Shown: positions 36,921 through 44,164 of the stretch, piece after piece
Layout of the letters: each line of letters starts with the position of its first letter
Numbering within the stretch: the first letter of the stretch is position 1
IMG/VR virus record: IMGVR_UViG_3300048011_000030
Coordinates: 1-58,131 of that record
From: a virus
DNA length: 58,131 nt
Direction: 5' to 3' (one strand)
Notes under the pieces: model-generated
The model's database searches: none
What the model saw: the letters and a program-made list of their open reading frames with translations, nothing else
Told to the model about the DNA's origin: nothing
Program-made: the position numbers and the translations under genes

Positions 36921-37171
36921 TACATTTTACTTACGCCAAGGACACCACCGTTCTCCCACTCTGCATAGAGACCATGATCATTAAGAATATCATTGATTTT
37001 ATGGTTAACACCGAAGTCATCTAGTGATGCATTGTTTTCGGCATAGTAGTCAGCCCATACAGTTTCATAGTTTTCCTCTGCTGAGATTACAAAGTCATCT
37101 TCACCATAGTCTTTTACAGGTACCCCGATCTTACGAAGCTTGTTGAATGCTGTGCGATATTCTCTTTTCAT
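36920..37171 (-). CDS. Hypothetical protein (83 aa)
   Basis: The ATG at 37171 overlaps the previous stop (TGATG); a GTG one codon earlier is possible. The N terminus is basic (MKREYRTAFNKLRKIG), the rest acidic with aromatic residues (YETVWADYYAENNAS). No family is recognised. Part of a tightly coupled run. Confidence 0.6.
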   Translation of the reverse strand: MKREYRTAFNKLRKIGVPVKDYGEDDFVISAEENYETVWADYYAENNASLDDFGVNHKINDILNDHGLYAEWENGGVLGVSKM

Positions 37172-37350
37172 CACGCCATCTCCTCTGTCTCTTCTACACC
37201 CATTTGCTGAATAAACTCATCAATAATTTCACTGTCAGCTACATGATAACACTGTGTCAAGTCATGTGTGACGTAATCAATCAGACCTTCGATGTCTAAT
37301 GATTCTACATACTTATCAATAGCTGCTTCTAATTTGTCTGCTTTATACAT
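37171..37350 (-). CDS. Small acidic protein (59 aa)
   Basis: Begins MYKADKLEAAIDKYVESLD and ends GVEETEEMA. Acidic and helical. Its stop overlaps the next gene's start (TGATG), supporting its reality. No family is recognised. A candidate small early effector only by its position. Confidence 0.55.
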   Translation of the reverse strand: MYKADKLEAAIDKYVESLDIEGLIDYVTHDLTQCYHVADSEIIDEFIQQMGVEETEEMA

Positions 37351-37362
37351 TACGCCGTCTCC

Positions 37363-37677
37363 TCAACGATCATCACCAGAGCCACTGAGAGTACCTTTAG
37401 AAGCACGATTGTGTAGTTTAAGTAGGTTATCTGCTGCCAGGGTGTCAAGGTCTTCTCCGAGGTAGTGTGCGAGTACTGCTACATACCATAGGACATCTCC
37501 TAGCTCTGCTGCAATACCATCATAAGATGCACCATCACGAATACATTTCTTGATTTTGTTTGCAACTTCCCCAGCTTCTCCACATAGACCCAATGCTAAG
37601 TAGGGAATTGCTTCTGACTCTGGGAAGATTGCAGTTTCTCTAGCTTTAGTTTGATATTGATTCATATAGATTGTCAT
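37363..37677 (-). CDS. mazG: MazG-like nucleotide pyrophosphohydrolase (104 aa)
   Basis: CGEAGEVANKIKK and ELGDVLWYVAVLAHY give the EXXE and EXXD pattern of MazG-type enzymes, which hydrolyse (d)NTPs to monophosphates. In phages they are thought to adjust nucleotide pools or host alarmones. I start at ATG 37677 because AAGGA lies 13 bases upstream and the longer frame would overlap the preceding gene. It belongs to the nucleotide-supply set with thyX, glutaredoxin and nrdJ. Confidence 0.8.
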   Translation of the reverse strand: MTIYMNQYQTKARETAIFPESEAIPYLALGLCGEAGEVANKIKKCIRDGASYDGIAAELGDVLWYVAVLAHYLGEDLDTLAADNLLKLHNRASKGTLSGSGDDR

Positions 37678-37712
37678 GTTAGGAAGTTCCTTTTTAGTGA
37701 GCCAGTATGATA

Positions 37713-37946
37713 TCACTCTGTGCGGAAAGCTTCGTAGAGTTTCCACTGTGCTTCTGCTAGTTTGTTAACATCTGAGACATACAGATCATTACATTCTTGT
37801 AACATCTCTACCGCGTTTTTCATAGTTTGTTGTGCTGATTTGATTGCATCTTGTTGAATTTCAGTTAGTAACTCAAAGTTCTTTTTGTTTTCTTCAAGAC
37901 GTTTATTGAACTTTATTTTCCATTCTGGGATTTCATCAGTTTTCAT
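37713..37946 (-). CDS. Helical protein, phasin-like in outline (77 aa)
   Basis: Nearly all helix, with heptad-like leucines and Gln/Asn-rich faces (FELLTEIQQDAIKSAQQTM). The general look resembles small phasin-type or coiled-coil proteins, but the resemblance is weak. The start overlaps the stop of the preceding gene (TGATG). Function unknown. Confidence 0.55.
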   Translation of the reverse strand: MKTDEIPEWKIKFNKRLEENKKNFELLTEIQQDAIKSAQQTMKNAVEMLQECNDLYVSDVNKLAEAQWKLYEAFRTE

Positions 37947-38575
37947 CAGTATCTCTTTACTTTTTCTATAATTGTATCCACATCATTGACCTCATAGCAT
38001 AACCGACAGTCCTGACACTTTTGACCAGTGCAGTTCTGCTGCTCTACAAACTCATGGGTTAATACATTGTTGAATGTTTTATCAAAGTACCTAGGAGGCT
38101 TTGACATTACTACGCTTTTCTTAGGGTTGCTGTAGATAAGGTTTAGGTTTTTTGGTTTGTTGTTTGTTTTCATCCAACGAAACACAAGGTCTGTTCGTTT
38201 AGTCCAGAGGGCGAATTGGCACCAAGGGTTATCGACAACAATTAGCATCAAGTTGTTTAGGTGTTGCATGTTTATTAGCTCACCATGTGCATTGAATCTG
38301 AATATGCTATCGATAATCCTTGGGACTTCTTGTGGTTCTAATGGTCTTGAAGACAGTAAGTCACTATTCCGTTGTAGTGCTGGAGCCATGTTTTTTCGGA
38401 AACCGTCCAGCATTTTATGGCTGTAGCAGTCCCCGCAGATATTGTCTGTCTTGTTTTCTATGGCTTTCTTGTGTTGATCTATGCAATACTTGTTAGTCTT
38501 AGTGTTAGTACTGATTGATTTTAGACCTTGAAGTTTACCTGTCATTACAGATATGTGTACTGCGGGTTTAGTCAT
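37946..38575 (-). CDS. Cysteine-rich protein, possibly GP88-like (209 aa)
   Basis: Cysteines occur in NICGDCYS near residue 50 and in a C-terminal cluster NCTGQKCQDCRLCY, enough for a metal or iron-sulfur site. The middle has LNLIYSNPKKSV and a KTNN-rich segment. The general layout recalls the GP88 family of phage proteins, which has unknown function, but I cannot confirm this. AAGGA precedes the ATG. It is by far the largest unknown in this part of the operon. Confidence 0.6.
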   Translation of the reverse strand: MTKPAVHISVMTGKLQGLKSISTNTKTNKYCIDQHKKAIENKTDNICGDCYSHKMLDGFRKNMAPALQRNSDLLSSRPLEPQEVPRIIDSIFRFNAHGELINMQHLNNLMLIVVDNPWCQFALWTKRTDLVFRWMKTNNKPKNLNLIYSNPKKSVVMSKPPRYFDKTFNNVLTHEFVEQQNCTGQKCQDCRLCYEVNDVDTIIEKVKRY

Positions 38576-38585
38576 AAGGGGTCCT

Positions 38586-38828
38586 TTATGTGTCTATTTC
38601 TTCTACACCATCATCATCTATAGATATGAAGTCATTCTCTATACCATACGTTGCATAGAGAGCACCAATTGCTGTGAAGATCTCATGTTCTGTGTAGTCT
38701 TCATGGCTTTGCATATCTATTTCATACTCATTGTTTGTACCAATCCACATCGTCACATGGAATAGTTCATCAATTCTCCTGAATGTATCTTCTTTAGGTT
38801 TAGGCTTGAACTGGATTATTTCAGACAT
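38586..38828 (-). CDS. Hypothetical acidic protein (80 aa)
   Basis: Begins MSEIIQFKPKPKEDTFRR and ends DDDGVEEIDT. The ATG at 38828 overlaps the previous gene end by 8 bases; a GTG four codons upstream is possible. Two Asp/Glu-rich patches. No family is recognised. Confidence 0.6.
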   Translation of the reverse strand: MSEIIQFKPKPKEDTFRRIDELFHVTMWIGTNNEYEIDMQSHEDYTEHEIFTAIGALYATYGIENDFISIDDDGVEEIDT

Positions 38829-39006
38829 GAGGTTGTTCACCCATGTCCTCTGCGTAGTTATCCATACAATCGTGCATGTCTCTTAAGGTATGCCCTAAGT
38901 CTGTGAAGAGTGTTTCTGCTTCTACACGAGATAGGATGAGTGCTCGTTCTGCAATTTCGATAACCACTTCTCCTTCTGCTGTCCAGAATACATTTGATTT
39001 ATCCAT
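38821..39006 (-). CDS. Hypothetical protein (61 aa)
   Basis: Begins MDKSNVFWTAEGEVVIEI, then a helix with His and Cys (RDMHDCMDNYAED). Overlaps the next gene by 8 bases. AGGA-type sequence before the ATG. No family is recognised. Confidence 0.55.
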   Translation of the reverse strand: MDKSNVFWTAEGEVVIEIAERALILSRVEAETLFTDLGHTLRDMHDCMDNYAEDMGEQPHV

Positions 39007-39032
39007 TTGAAGCTTTTCCTCACGATAAGTTA

Positions 39033-39245
39033 TTAGTTGAAGCCACGTAGTTTGATTACGTTGCGGATGCGATCTACAGTTGATGCTGAAAGTTTAGAAC
39101 GAGATACAAACCGACCTGTTTCAACATCCCGTGCTACAGATAAATATCCTTGGTGGCCGGAGAATGAACCTACTGGTTTACCATAGCGATTTGTTACACG
39201 ACGAAATTGCAGGTTTTGGCGACCGATTGGGTTTACTGTTGTCAT
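39033..39245 (-). CDS. Basic small protein (70 aa)
   Basis: Arg-rich, with a likely nucleic-acid-binding character: RQNLQFRRVTNRYGK near the start and SASTVDRIRNVIKLRG at the end. It is the first gene after the structured noncoding region (39360-39720). No family is recognised. An RNA- or DNA-binding role is a guess from charge. Confidence 0.55.
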   Translation of the reverse strand: MTTVNPIGRQNLQFRRVTNRYGKPVGSFSGHQGYLSVARDVETGRFVSRSKLSASTVDRIRNVIKLRGFN

Positions 39246-39359
39246 AGTGTTAGCCTTTCATGACTAATTTAAGTTAAGATCTTTTTCTAGTAGTTGCAAC
39301 CATAATGTAACCAACTACCCATACTCCAAATAAAATTGATATATTAAAATGCCTCTTGT

Positions 39360-39720
39360 TGGAATTGAGCTTTGTCGGACTCTCCAAAAATCAGAGTGAC
39401 CCCTATGGGTCACGAAGGATTCTGAAGGAATCCTATAGAGATCTAAAAGATCTCTCTGAGGAATCTTGAAAACCTTTAGGTTTTTGAGACTCCGATTAAA
39501 AACAGGATCCCGTAAGGGATTCTATTTAAAAACTATGAACCCTGACCGGAGACCTCAGCGCAGCATTACTACGGGGTCTCAACAGTCAGGGGTACAGGGA
39601 CCTCAACGAGAACTTCAACAAGGAGTTCGTATCGGAGTCACCTGTATTAGTTGTCCCAACTGGAGTTTGAGCTTGAAAGGATTAAAGAACCCATACTCAA
39701 CAGTTGGAACAGACAACACG
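39360..39720. ncRNA. Structured noncoding region with eight consecutive hairpins
   Basis: No supported gene lies in 39246-39819. Hairpins follow one another: 39396-39413 (7 bp, loop CTAT), 39416-39434 (7 bp), 39437-39455 (8 bp), 39469-39484 (6 bp), 39505-39522 (7 bp, GTAA loop), 39540-39591 (7 + 6 bp), 39610-39628 (5 bp) and 39650-39717 (6 + 7 bp). The two large ones each have the same AACA bulge between their helices. This could be a structured RNA, an attenuator or a replication origin. A stretch of GCTTTGTCGG starts the region. The strand and the RNA nature are not established. Confidence 0.55.
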
Positions 39721-39784
39721 GGAGGTGTGTTGTATTAAATTGTATCAGCAGTTTATTGAGATGCTTAGCTCATTACTCTTTTTA

Positions 39785-39807
39785 AATCCGGTCCCTGTGG
39801 CCGGATT
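39785..39807. repeat. Repeat element B (conserved hairpin)
   Basis: AATCCGG pairs with CCGGATT, with a CC-ACA-GG core on the - strand. Followed on the - strand by TTTAAAAAGAG. It lies 13 bases after the SSB stop codon. Second of four copies; it could end or process the SSB transcript, or start the next one. Confidence 0.8.
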
Positions 39808-39819
39808 CATAGAGGATGT

Positions 39820-40317
39820 TTAGAACATTGCTTCTAGGTCTTCTTCTTTAGCTACACCTGTAGAAGATGTAGCAGGAGAAACATCACCAACAACATCAAA
39901 GTCGATGGAGTTAGAACCATTGTATTCTACAAGATCAGTTACTTGAATAGCAGTAAGTGAGCTCATAATACCTTGGCGTCCAGCTTTATCGTATGGGAAC
40001 TGAAACAAGATTACGTTACCACGAGATCCATTGCCTATTGTGGAGGCGTCAATTGGTTGTTTTGTGTTATCAACAACACGAACTTTACCATTGCTTTCAC
40101 CATTAGCTTTGAACTCTTTACGCTTAAGAGACGCTACCCACTTGCCATCTTTTTCTTTCATAGCAATGTGATTAGCAATGAGATTTTTAGCTACATCAGA
40201 ATTATCTGTTGCAATTTGGATCTCATACTGTGAAGTACCGAAAGGTGATTGTGGTGTTACCAGACGAGCCCAATTAAGTTCAATGTCTGAGATTAGATAG
40301 TTACGTGGCTTTTCCAT
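39820..40317 (-). CDS. Single-stranded DNA-binding protein (T7 gp2.5-like, 165 aa)
   Basis: Coats single-stranded DNA during replication and recombination and recruits the polymerase and helicase through its tail. The body is beta-rich OB-fold-like with conserved aromatic and basic positions (NVILFQFPYDKAGRQG). The tail is acidic and ends EEDLEAMF, with the terminal Phe typical of gp2.5. AAAGGAAAA precedes the ATG. The gene is bracketed by repeat elements C (upstream) and B (downstream), suggesting separate transcript control. Confidence 0.82.
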   Translation of the reverse strand: MEKPRNYLISDIELNWARLVTPQSPFGTSQYEIQIATDNSDVAKNLIANHIAMKEKDGKWVASLKRKEFKANGESNGKVRVVDNTKQPIDASTIGNGSRGNVILFQFPYDKAGRQGIMSSLTAIQVTDLVEYNGSNSIDFDVVGDVSPATSSTGVAKEEDLEAMF

Positions 40318-40361
40318 AGGTTTTCCTTTACATGGATTGTGAGAGGATATCTCTCTTTTTA

Positions 40362-40385
40362 AATCGATCCCCCTGTGGGTCGATT
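40362..40385. repeat. Repeat element C (conserved hairpin)
   Basis: AATCGA pairs with TCGATT, with a CCC-ACA-GGG core on the - strand, followed on that strand by TTTAAAAAGAGAGA. It lies 45 bases upstream of the SSB start. Third of four copies. Confidence 0.8.
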
Positions 40386-40386
40386 A

Positions 40387-40494
40387 CTATTGGTTACTGT
40401 TAGAATCTTCTTTGAGAATAATCCTAATCCAGCCATAAGCATACCAGATACAGAAGATCAGCCATGCTGCTATTAGACCTGAGAGTAATAACAT
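40387..40494 (-). CDS. Tiny membrane protein (35 aa)
   Basis: Begins MLLLSGLIAAWLIFCIWYAY, a single membrane helix, followed by a short polar tail. The start overlaps the previous stop (TAATG). It could act on the host envelope or as a small early toxin or superinfection factor, but nothing specific can be shown. Confidence 0.6.
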   Translation of the reverse strand: MLLLSGLIAAWLIFCIWYAYGWIRIILKEDSNSNQ

Positions 40495-40685
40495 TAGTTA
40501 CTTCCTTTGTTTAGATCTTTGAGCCTGGCTTCAACATGTCTCAATCTATCGTATAGGTTTTCAAGTTCATCAAGAACCCATGAGGGTCTGACACCATGAC
40601 CATACTTGTTGTGTAAGTTATAGATCTCATTTTTATACATTGAGGCACTGGTTTGAGCCAGCTCTATTTCTCCAGACATACTCAT
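40494..40685 (-). CDS. Small helical protein (63 aa)
   Basis: Begins MSMSGEIELAQTSASMY and ends HVEARLKDLNKGSN, with a likely coiled-coil C terminus. Its ATG overlaps the previous stop (ATGA) and its stop overlaps the next start. No family is recognised. Confidence 0.6.
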   Translation of the reverse strand: MSMSGEIELAQTSASMYKNEIYNLHNKYGHGVRPSWVLDELENLYDRLRHVEARLKDLNKGSN

Positions 40686-40852
40686 TGGCTATTCCTGTAA
40701 GGTTGACATGATAGGTATCCGATTGATTCTTGTAGCACATAGAAATCATCTATACGTTTAAGACAATCCTCACCTGTTAAGTTGTAATCAAGGATGTGAT
40801 CTACACCACACCCTTGGTACATTGTTAGAACTAGGATGAATACCTTAGTCAT
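40682..40852 (-). CDS. Small Cys-containing protein (56 aa)
   Basis: Begins MTKVFILVLTMYQGCG, a short apolar start that might be a signal or lipoprotein-like segment, followed by a polar body with two more cysteines (GEDC and LSCQP). The start overlaps the previous stop (TAATG); the stop overlaps the next start (ATGA). No family is recognised. Confidence 0.55.
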   Translation of the reverse strand: MTKVFILVLTMYQGCGVDHILDYNLTGEDCLKRIDDFYVLQESIGYLSCQPYRNSQ

Positions 40853-40962
40853 TATGTATACCCCAAGATTTCTTCAACATAGTACTTAGCTTTCACTTCA
40901 GTCATAAGAGGATACTTCTCTATGGTTGCTTTGATAGCCTGTTCTTTTGTTAGCTTAGTCAT
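40852..40962 (-). CDS. Tiny charged protein (36 aa)
   Basis: Begins MTKLTKEQAIKATIEKYP and ends VEEILGYT. A GAGGA-type site is 8 bases before the ATG, which overlaps the previous gene. Shape and charge resemble a small helical binding peptide. No family is recognised. Confidence 0.55.
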   Translation of the reverse strand: MTKLTKEQAIKATIEKYPLMTEVKAKYYVEEILGYT

Positions 40963-41341
40963 TTGATACATCCTCATGTGTTAAAAGTGATAGTAGTTCT
41001 CTAACTGACCAACCAGACCTACGAGACAACTCTTTCAATGTAAGATTGGGAGATGAATCGTATGTGTCTATTATGTCATCGACATCCCAGACTTTAGGGA
41101 CACCATGTGCAAGGTCTTCTTGCTTTTCAATTAGAGTACGAATATTCTGAAGAGTTTCTATGAGACTATCCAGAGTATCATCATACTTCATAATAACCCA
41201 ATCATCAGATCCTGAAGGTAAGATGGCAACCTCTTGAACTGAGGTCACTTCACTCACACCCGCTTCAAACTCTTGATGTTGTGCTATAGAGATGTTTCTG
41301 TTGAGGTGTTTTACTTTTATGTTGTTTGTATCCATTGACAT
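40955..41341 (-). CDS. Hypothetical protein with possible HTH (128 aa)
   Basis: I start it at ATG 41341, which overlaps the previous stop (TAATG); the longer frame upstream is the shadow of the neighbouring 53-aa gene. The C terminus, LTLKELSRRSGWSVRELLSL, has the spacing of a helix-turn-helix, so a DNA-binding regulator is possible. The rest is acidic. No family is recognised. Confidence 0.6.
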   Translation of the reverse strand: MSMDTNNIKVKHLNRNISIAQHQEFEAGVSEVTSVQEVAILPSGSDDWVIMKYDDTLDSLIETLQNIRTLIEKQEDLAHGVPKVWDVDDIIDTYDSSPNLTLKELSRRSGWSVRELLSLLTHEDVSND

Positions 41342-41502
41342 TATTTGACTGTCCTTTCGATAGGTGATACTTCGATGAACTCTATATGATATCCACCGAA
41401 TTCTTTTACGTGTACACCCATACCATTGGCATCGATGTAGAATACTTTGATTACTGCCCATGTTAGGATAGCAGCAAAGAGGAGCATAGAGAGTTTAGGC
41501 AT
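41341..41502 (-). CDS. Small membrane protein (53 aa)
   Basis: Begins MPKLSMLLFAAILTWAVIKV, one N-terminal membrane helix, with a polar outer or inner domain after it (DANGMGVHVKEFGGYHIEF). Overlaps its neighbours by 8 bases upstream and one base downstream. Function unknown. Confidence 0.6.
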   Translation of the reverse strand: MPKLSMLLFAAILTWAVIKVFYIDANGMGVHVKEFGGYHIEFIEVSPIERTVK

Positions 41503-41737
41503 TAGTAACTAACCCCTCTATTTCACTATCATCACCGAATAGCATAAACCAGTCTTCAGGTGTAAGACCAGTCTTTATGAACTCACGTTGATCTGCATCA
41601 AGCATTGGGAAGGCATCTTGTATATTAGCACCTTCTGACCATGCAACATAACAATCATTGAATACCGTTTGAAGCATGTCGAATTCCATTGTGTTGTTTT
41701 TCCCAGTGATGGGTGATCTGTTTGTGTAGTGTATCAT
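41495..41737 (-). CDS. First gene of the leftward operon, hypothetical (80 aa)
   Basis: I start it at ATG 41737, with GAAAGGATATACC just upstream; the longer frame would run through repeat element D. Acidic, with CYVAWSEGANIQDAF and GLTPEDWFMLFGDDS. As the first early gene it may act on the host, but no family is recognised. The promoter at 42013 lies about 280 bases upstream and element D 56 bases upstream. Confidence 0.65.
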   Translation of the reverse strand: MIHYTNRSPITGKNNTMEFDMLQTVFNDCYVAWSEGANIQDAFPMLDADQREFIKTGLTPEDWFMLFGDDSEIEGLVTNA

Positions 41738-41792
41738 GGTATATCCTTTCAAGATATATTCAGTACAGGGACAACCCCTATGTTTCTTCTTA

Positions 41793-41815
41793 GATCTGGC
41801 CCCTGTGGACAGATC
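41793..41815. repeat. Repeat element D (conserved hairpin)
   Basis: GATCTG pairs with CAGATC, with a CC-ACA-GG core on the - strand and an A/G-rich tail (TAAGAAGAAAC). It lies 56 bases upstream of the first leftward gene. Fourth and most diverged copy. Confidence 0.7.
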
Positions 41816-41837
41816 ACATACTATCGGAACCAATCAG

Positions 41838-42348
41838 GTAGAGTATCGATAGATCTATAAGAACCCAAGAGATACACATAGCTTGGTCTTATCTGAGAGT
41901 ATGCTGAGAGATACTGAGAGAGTATTGAGAGATGCTGAGAGATCTATAAGAGACTGAGAGATCTTATAGTATAGGTATATATATAGTAACCTAAGGGAGG
42001 GACTGGATAGCTTCTCCCTATAAGGAACTTAGAGAATGTTACACCATCCCCCCACAGTCTCTCACAGAATCCCACACAATCCCACAGTCCCGCTAGATCC
42101 TATGCCACAAGAGACTCTCAGAGAGCCTCACAGAACCTATAGAGGGCTCAGAGTACTCACAGTACCTAAGAGATAGACACCTACCTGAGAGAGCCTCTGA
42201 GAGATCTAGGGGGGTACTAAAAAACTATGAGGGTACCTGATAAAAAAAGTACTTATTAGGCTCTCTTTCTCAAAGACCCTCTATAAACCTCACAGGGGTA
42301 CCTCAATCTCTCACAGAACCCCCACATAATCTAAAAATAATATAGATA
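41838..42348. other. Divergent intergenic region with GAGA-type repeats, possible origin
   Basis: No supported gene lies between 41738 and 42394. The left part (41893-41971) has about seven imperfect copies of CTGAGAGAT or TGAGAGAK. An AT-rich run (41965-41988, TATATATATAG) follows, then short inverted repeats such as GAGTACTC and AGTACCT. CTCACAGAA occurs three times (near 42060, 42128 and 42310). Divergent promoters flank it at 42013 and 42349. This is a candidate replication origin and transcription control region; this is inference only. Confidence 0.5.
42013..42037 (-). promoter_or_regulatory. Putative leftward phage promoter
   Basis: On the - strand it reads ATTCTCTAAGTTCCTTATAG then GGAGA, so its end, TATAGGGAGA, is identical to the T7 promoter start region. 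G42018 is the predicted first base. The only one of five copies that points left. It would allow the T7-like polymerase to sustain early gene transcription, including its own gene. The predicted RNA begins with GGGAG, which can pair with CTCCC 14 bases later. Confidence 0.8.
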
Positions 42349-42371
42349 TATTTCTAAGTTCCTTATAGGGA
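42349..42371 (+). promoter_or_regulatory. Putative rightward phage promoter for packaging genes
   Basis: Contains TTTCTAAGTTCCTTATAG followed by GGA. Predicted first base G42368. It stands 27 bases before the large terminase ATG and starts the rightward late block. Confidence 0.78.
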
Positions 42372-42394
42372 CAATGTGACATAGAGGATACACC

Positions 42395-44047
42395 ATGAAT
42401 AACAAAGAGGTTATGACTCTTCTTAAAGAAAAGGAGAAGAGGGTTAAGCTAAAGGAGTATGAGAATAACTTCACTTCTTTTGCTGAAGAACAAATACAGA
42501 TTATAACTAAGGATACATCCAAAGGTTTCATACCCTTTAAGTTCAATGAGTGTCAGCAACGTATAACAGATGCCCTCACAGAACAACAAAAGAAGACTGG
42601 TATGGTTAGGGCTATTATACTTAAGGCTAGACAACAAGGTATTAGTACGTACTGTGCTGGTAGGGTCTTTTGGAAATCATACTTCTCACCCCATTCCAGA
42701 TCAGTAGTTATGGCTCATGACTCTGCTACATCAGATGCATTGTTTAGCATGTCTAAGAACTTGATTAGGAATATGCAAGGAGACTTAGTACCTAAGGAGA
42801 TTACATCTAATGCTAAAGAGATTAAGATACAGTCTCCTGCTTACAATGATAAAGATGCTATTGGATCTTATCGTCTCTATACAGCGGGTTCTCCGGAGGC
42901 TGGTCGTGGTACTACACCAACAATTGCTCACCTATCAGAAGTAGCCTTCTGGACCCATGATGAGAAGATCTTGGCTGGTTTGTTCCAAGGTATCTCCCAA
43001 GCACCAGGCACTGAGGTTATCTTAGAGTCTACAGCTAATGGTGCTCAAGGGGAGTTCTACAGGCTCTGGAAGGGTGCTGTTGCAGGAGAGAATGAGTATC
43101 TACCTATCTTCCTACCTTGGTTTATAACTCCTGAGTATAGGCGTACAGCCCCTGAGGGTATGGAGTTGTCAATTGAAGAGGAGACCCTCGTAGAAAACTA
43201 TGGGTTAGATAATGATCAACTCTATTGGCGTAGATTAAAAATAGCAGAAGGTGGTAAGTTAAAGTTTCAACAGGAGTACCCTGCTACAGCGGATGAGGCA
43301 TTCATTGTGTCCGGTGCTAATGTCTTTGACATTGATAAACTAAACTCCCTTATCCCTCGCCCAGAACAAAAGCGTAGTGATTGGGATCCATCCAGTAAGA
43401 TGTTTGATGATAATAGGGAAGGTAACTTGTCTATCTATGGTTATCCTAAGTGGGAGGAGCCTTATGTAATTGGGGCTGATGTCTCTTTAGGGGTAGGTCA
43501 AGACTACAGTGCTGCTGTCGTTATGAATAATAAATATGAAATTGTAGCTGTATATCGTAACAATCGTATTGATCCTAGTATGTGGGGTGAGTTGTTATTC
43601 TACTTAGGTAGATATTATAACAATGCTTTCTTAGCAGTTGAGTCTAACTCTATGGGTATTGCCACACTGCAGAAGCTAGAACAGATGGGTTATCTCAATC
43701 TGTACAAACAAACAAAGATGGCTAATGTGTCTAATGAGGAAGGTTTACGTCTAGGTTTCAGAACAACATCTGCATCTAAACCTGTAATCATTGGGAACCT
43801 AAAGAATCTAATAGACAATGAGGATATTATGATACCCTCACCTATTGTCATTAGAGAACTCAAGGACTACATCTCTACAGCTAGTGGTAAGACAGAAGCA
43901 GCCCCTGGTTGCTATGATGATACTGTTATCTCTCTTGCGATATGCGCTGAAGTTCTGCGTACACATTGGGATAAGTTGAACACGAGGAATGTGTCATGGA
44001 AAGAAAGGATCTCGGACTGGGAAGAGGACAATACCCAGTGGATTTAG
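42395..44047 (+). CDS. terL: Terminase large subunit (550 aa)
   Basis: The packaging motor and nuclease. The ATPase domain has a Walker-A-like KARQQGIST (residues 77-85), and HLSEVAFW as a Walker B-type segment. The C-terminal nuclease domain has acidic residues in IGADVSLGVGQD, LAVESNSMG and YDDTVISLA. A promoter and the ribosome binding site GAGGA precede it. The small subunit is not adjacent but at 36146. The 3' end overlaps the next small gene by 52 bases. Confidence 0.92.
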   Translation: MNNKEVMTLLKEKEKRVKLKEYENNFTSFAEEQIQIITKDTSKGFIPFKFNECQQRITDALTEQQKKTGMVRAIILKARQQGISTYCAGRVFWKSYFSPHSRSVVMAHDSATSDALFSMSKNLIRNMQGDLVPKEITSNAKEIKIQSPAYNDKDAIGSYRLYTAGSPEAGRGTTPTIAHLSEVAFWTHDEKILAGLFQGISQAPGTEVILESTANGAQGEFYRLWKGAVAGENEYLPIFLPWFITPEYRRTAPEGMELSIEEETLVENYGLDNDQLYWRRLKIAEGGKLKFQQEYPATADEAFIVSGANVFDIDKLNSLIPRPEQKRSDWDPSSKMFDDNREGNLSIYGYPKWEEPYVIGADVSLGVGQDYSAAVVMNNKYEIVAVYRNNRIDPSMWGELLFYLGRYYNNAFLAVESNSMGIATLQKLEQMGYLNLYKQTKMANVSNEEGLRLGFRTTSASKPVIIGNLKNLIDNEDIMIPSPIVIRELKDYISTASGKTEAAPGCYDDTVISLAICAEVLRTHWDKLNTRNVSWKERISDWEEDNTQWI

Positions 44048-44163
44048 AAGAAGAGTTTAACAATAAAGTATTAGAGTACTGGATAGAAGGTAAGATACCA
44101 CACGACATGGTAAATGTTAACAGTTCTGAGAGATGTCTTGAAATATACTATGGTTATGCGTAA
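43996..44163 (+). CDS. Small protein overlapping the terminase end (55 aa)
   Basis: Starts inside terL with GAGGA 8 bases upstream (ATG 43996) and ends just before the promoter at 44165. Begins MERKDLGLGRGQYPVDLEEE and ends CLEIYYGYA. Acidic. No family is recognised. An ATG at 44104 is an alternative short start. Confidence 0.5.
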   Translation: MERKDLGLGRGQYPVDLEEEFNNKVLEYWIEGKIPHDMVNVNSSERCLEIYYGYA

Positions 44164-44164
44164 G

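Noticed and set aside
39466-39738. A 90-codon + strand frame in the hairpin-rich gap
   Set aside because: It points opposite to all neighbours, has no good ribosome binding site, and consists of hairpin arms. The base pattern is explained by the stems.
41881-41971. CRISPR array in the GAGA repeats
   Set aside because: Repeats are short (about 8-9 bases), imperfect and without regular unique spacers.
42331-42546. A 71-codon leftward frame at the terL start
   Set aside because: It overlaps the promoter and the terminase start and has no start signal, so it is a shadow frame.
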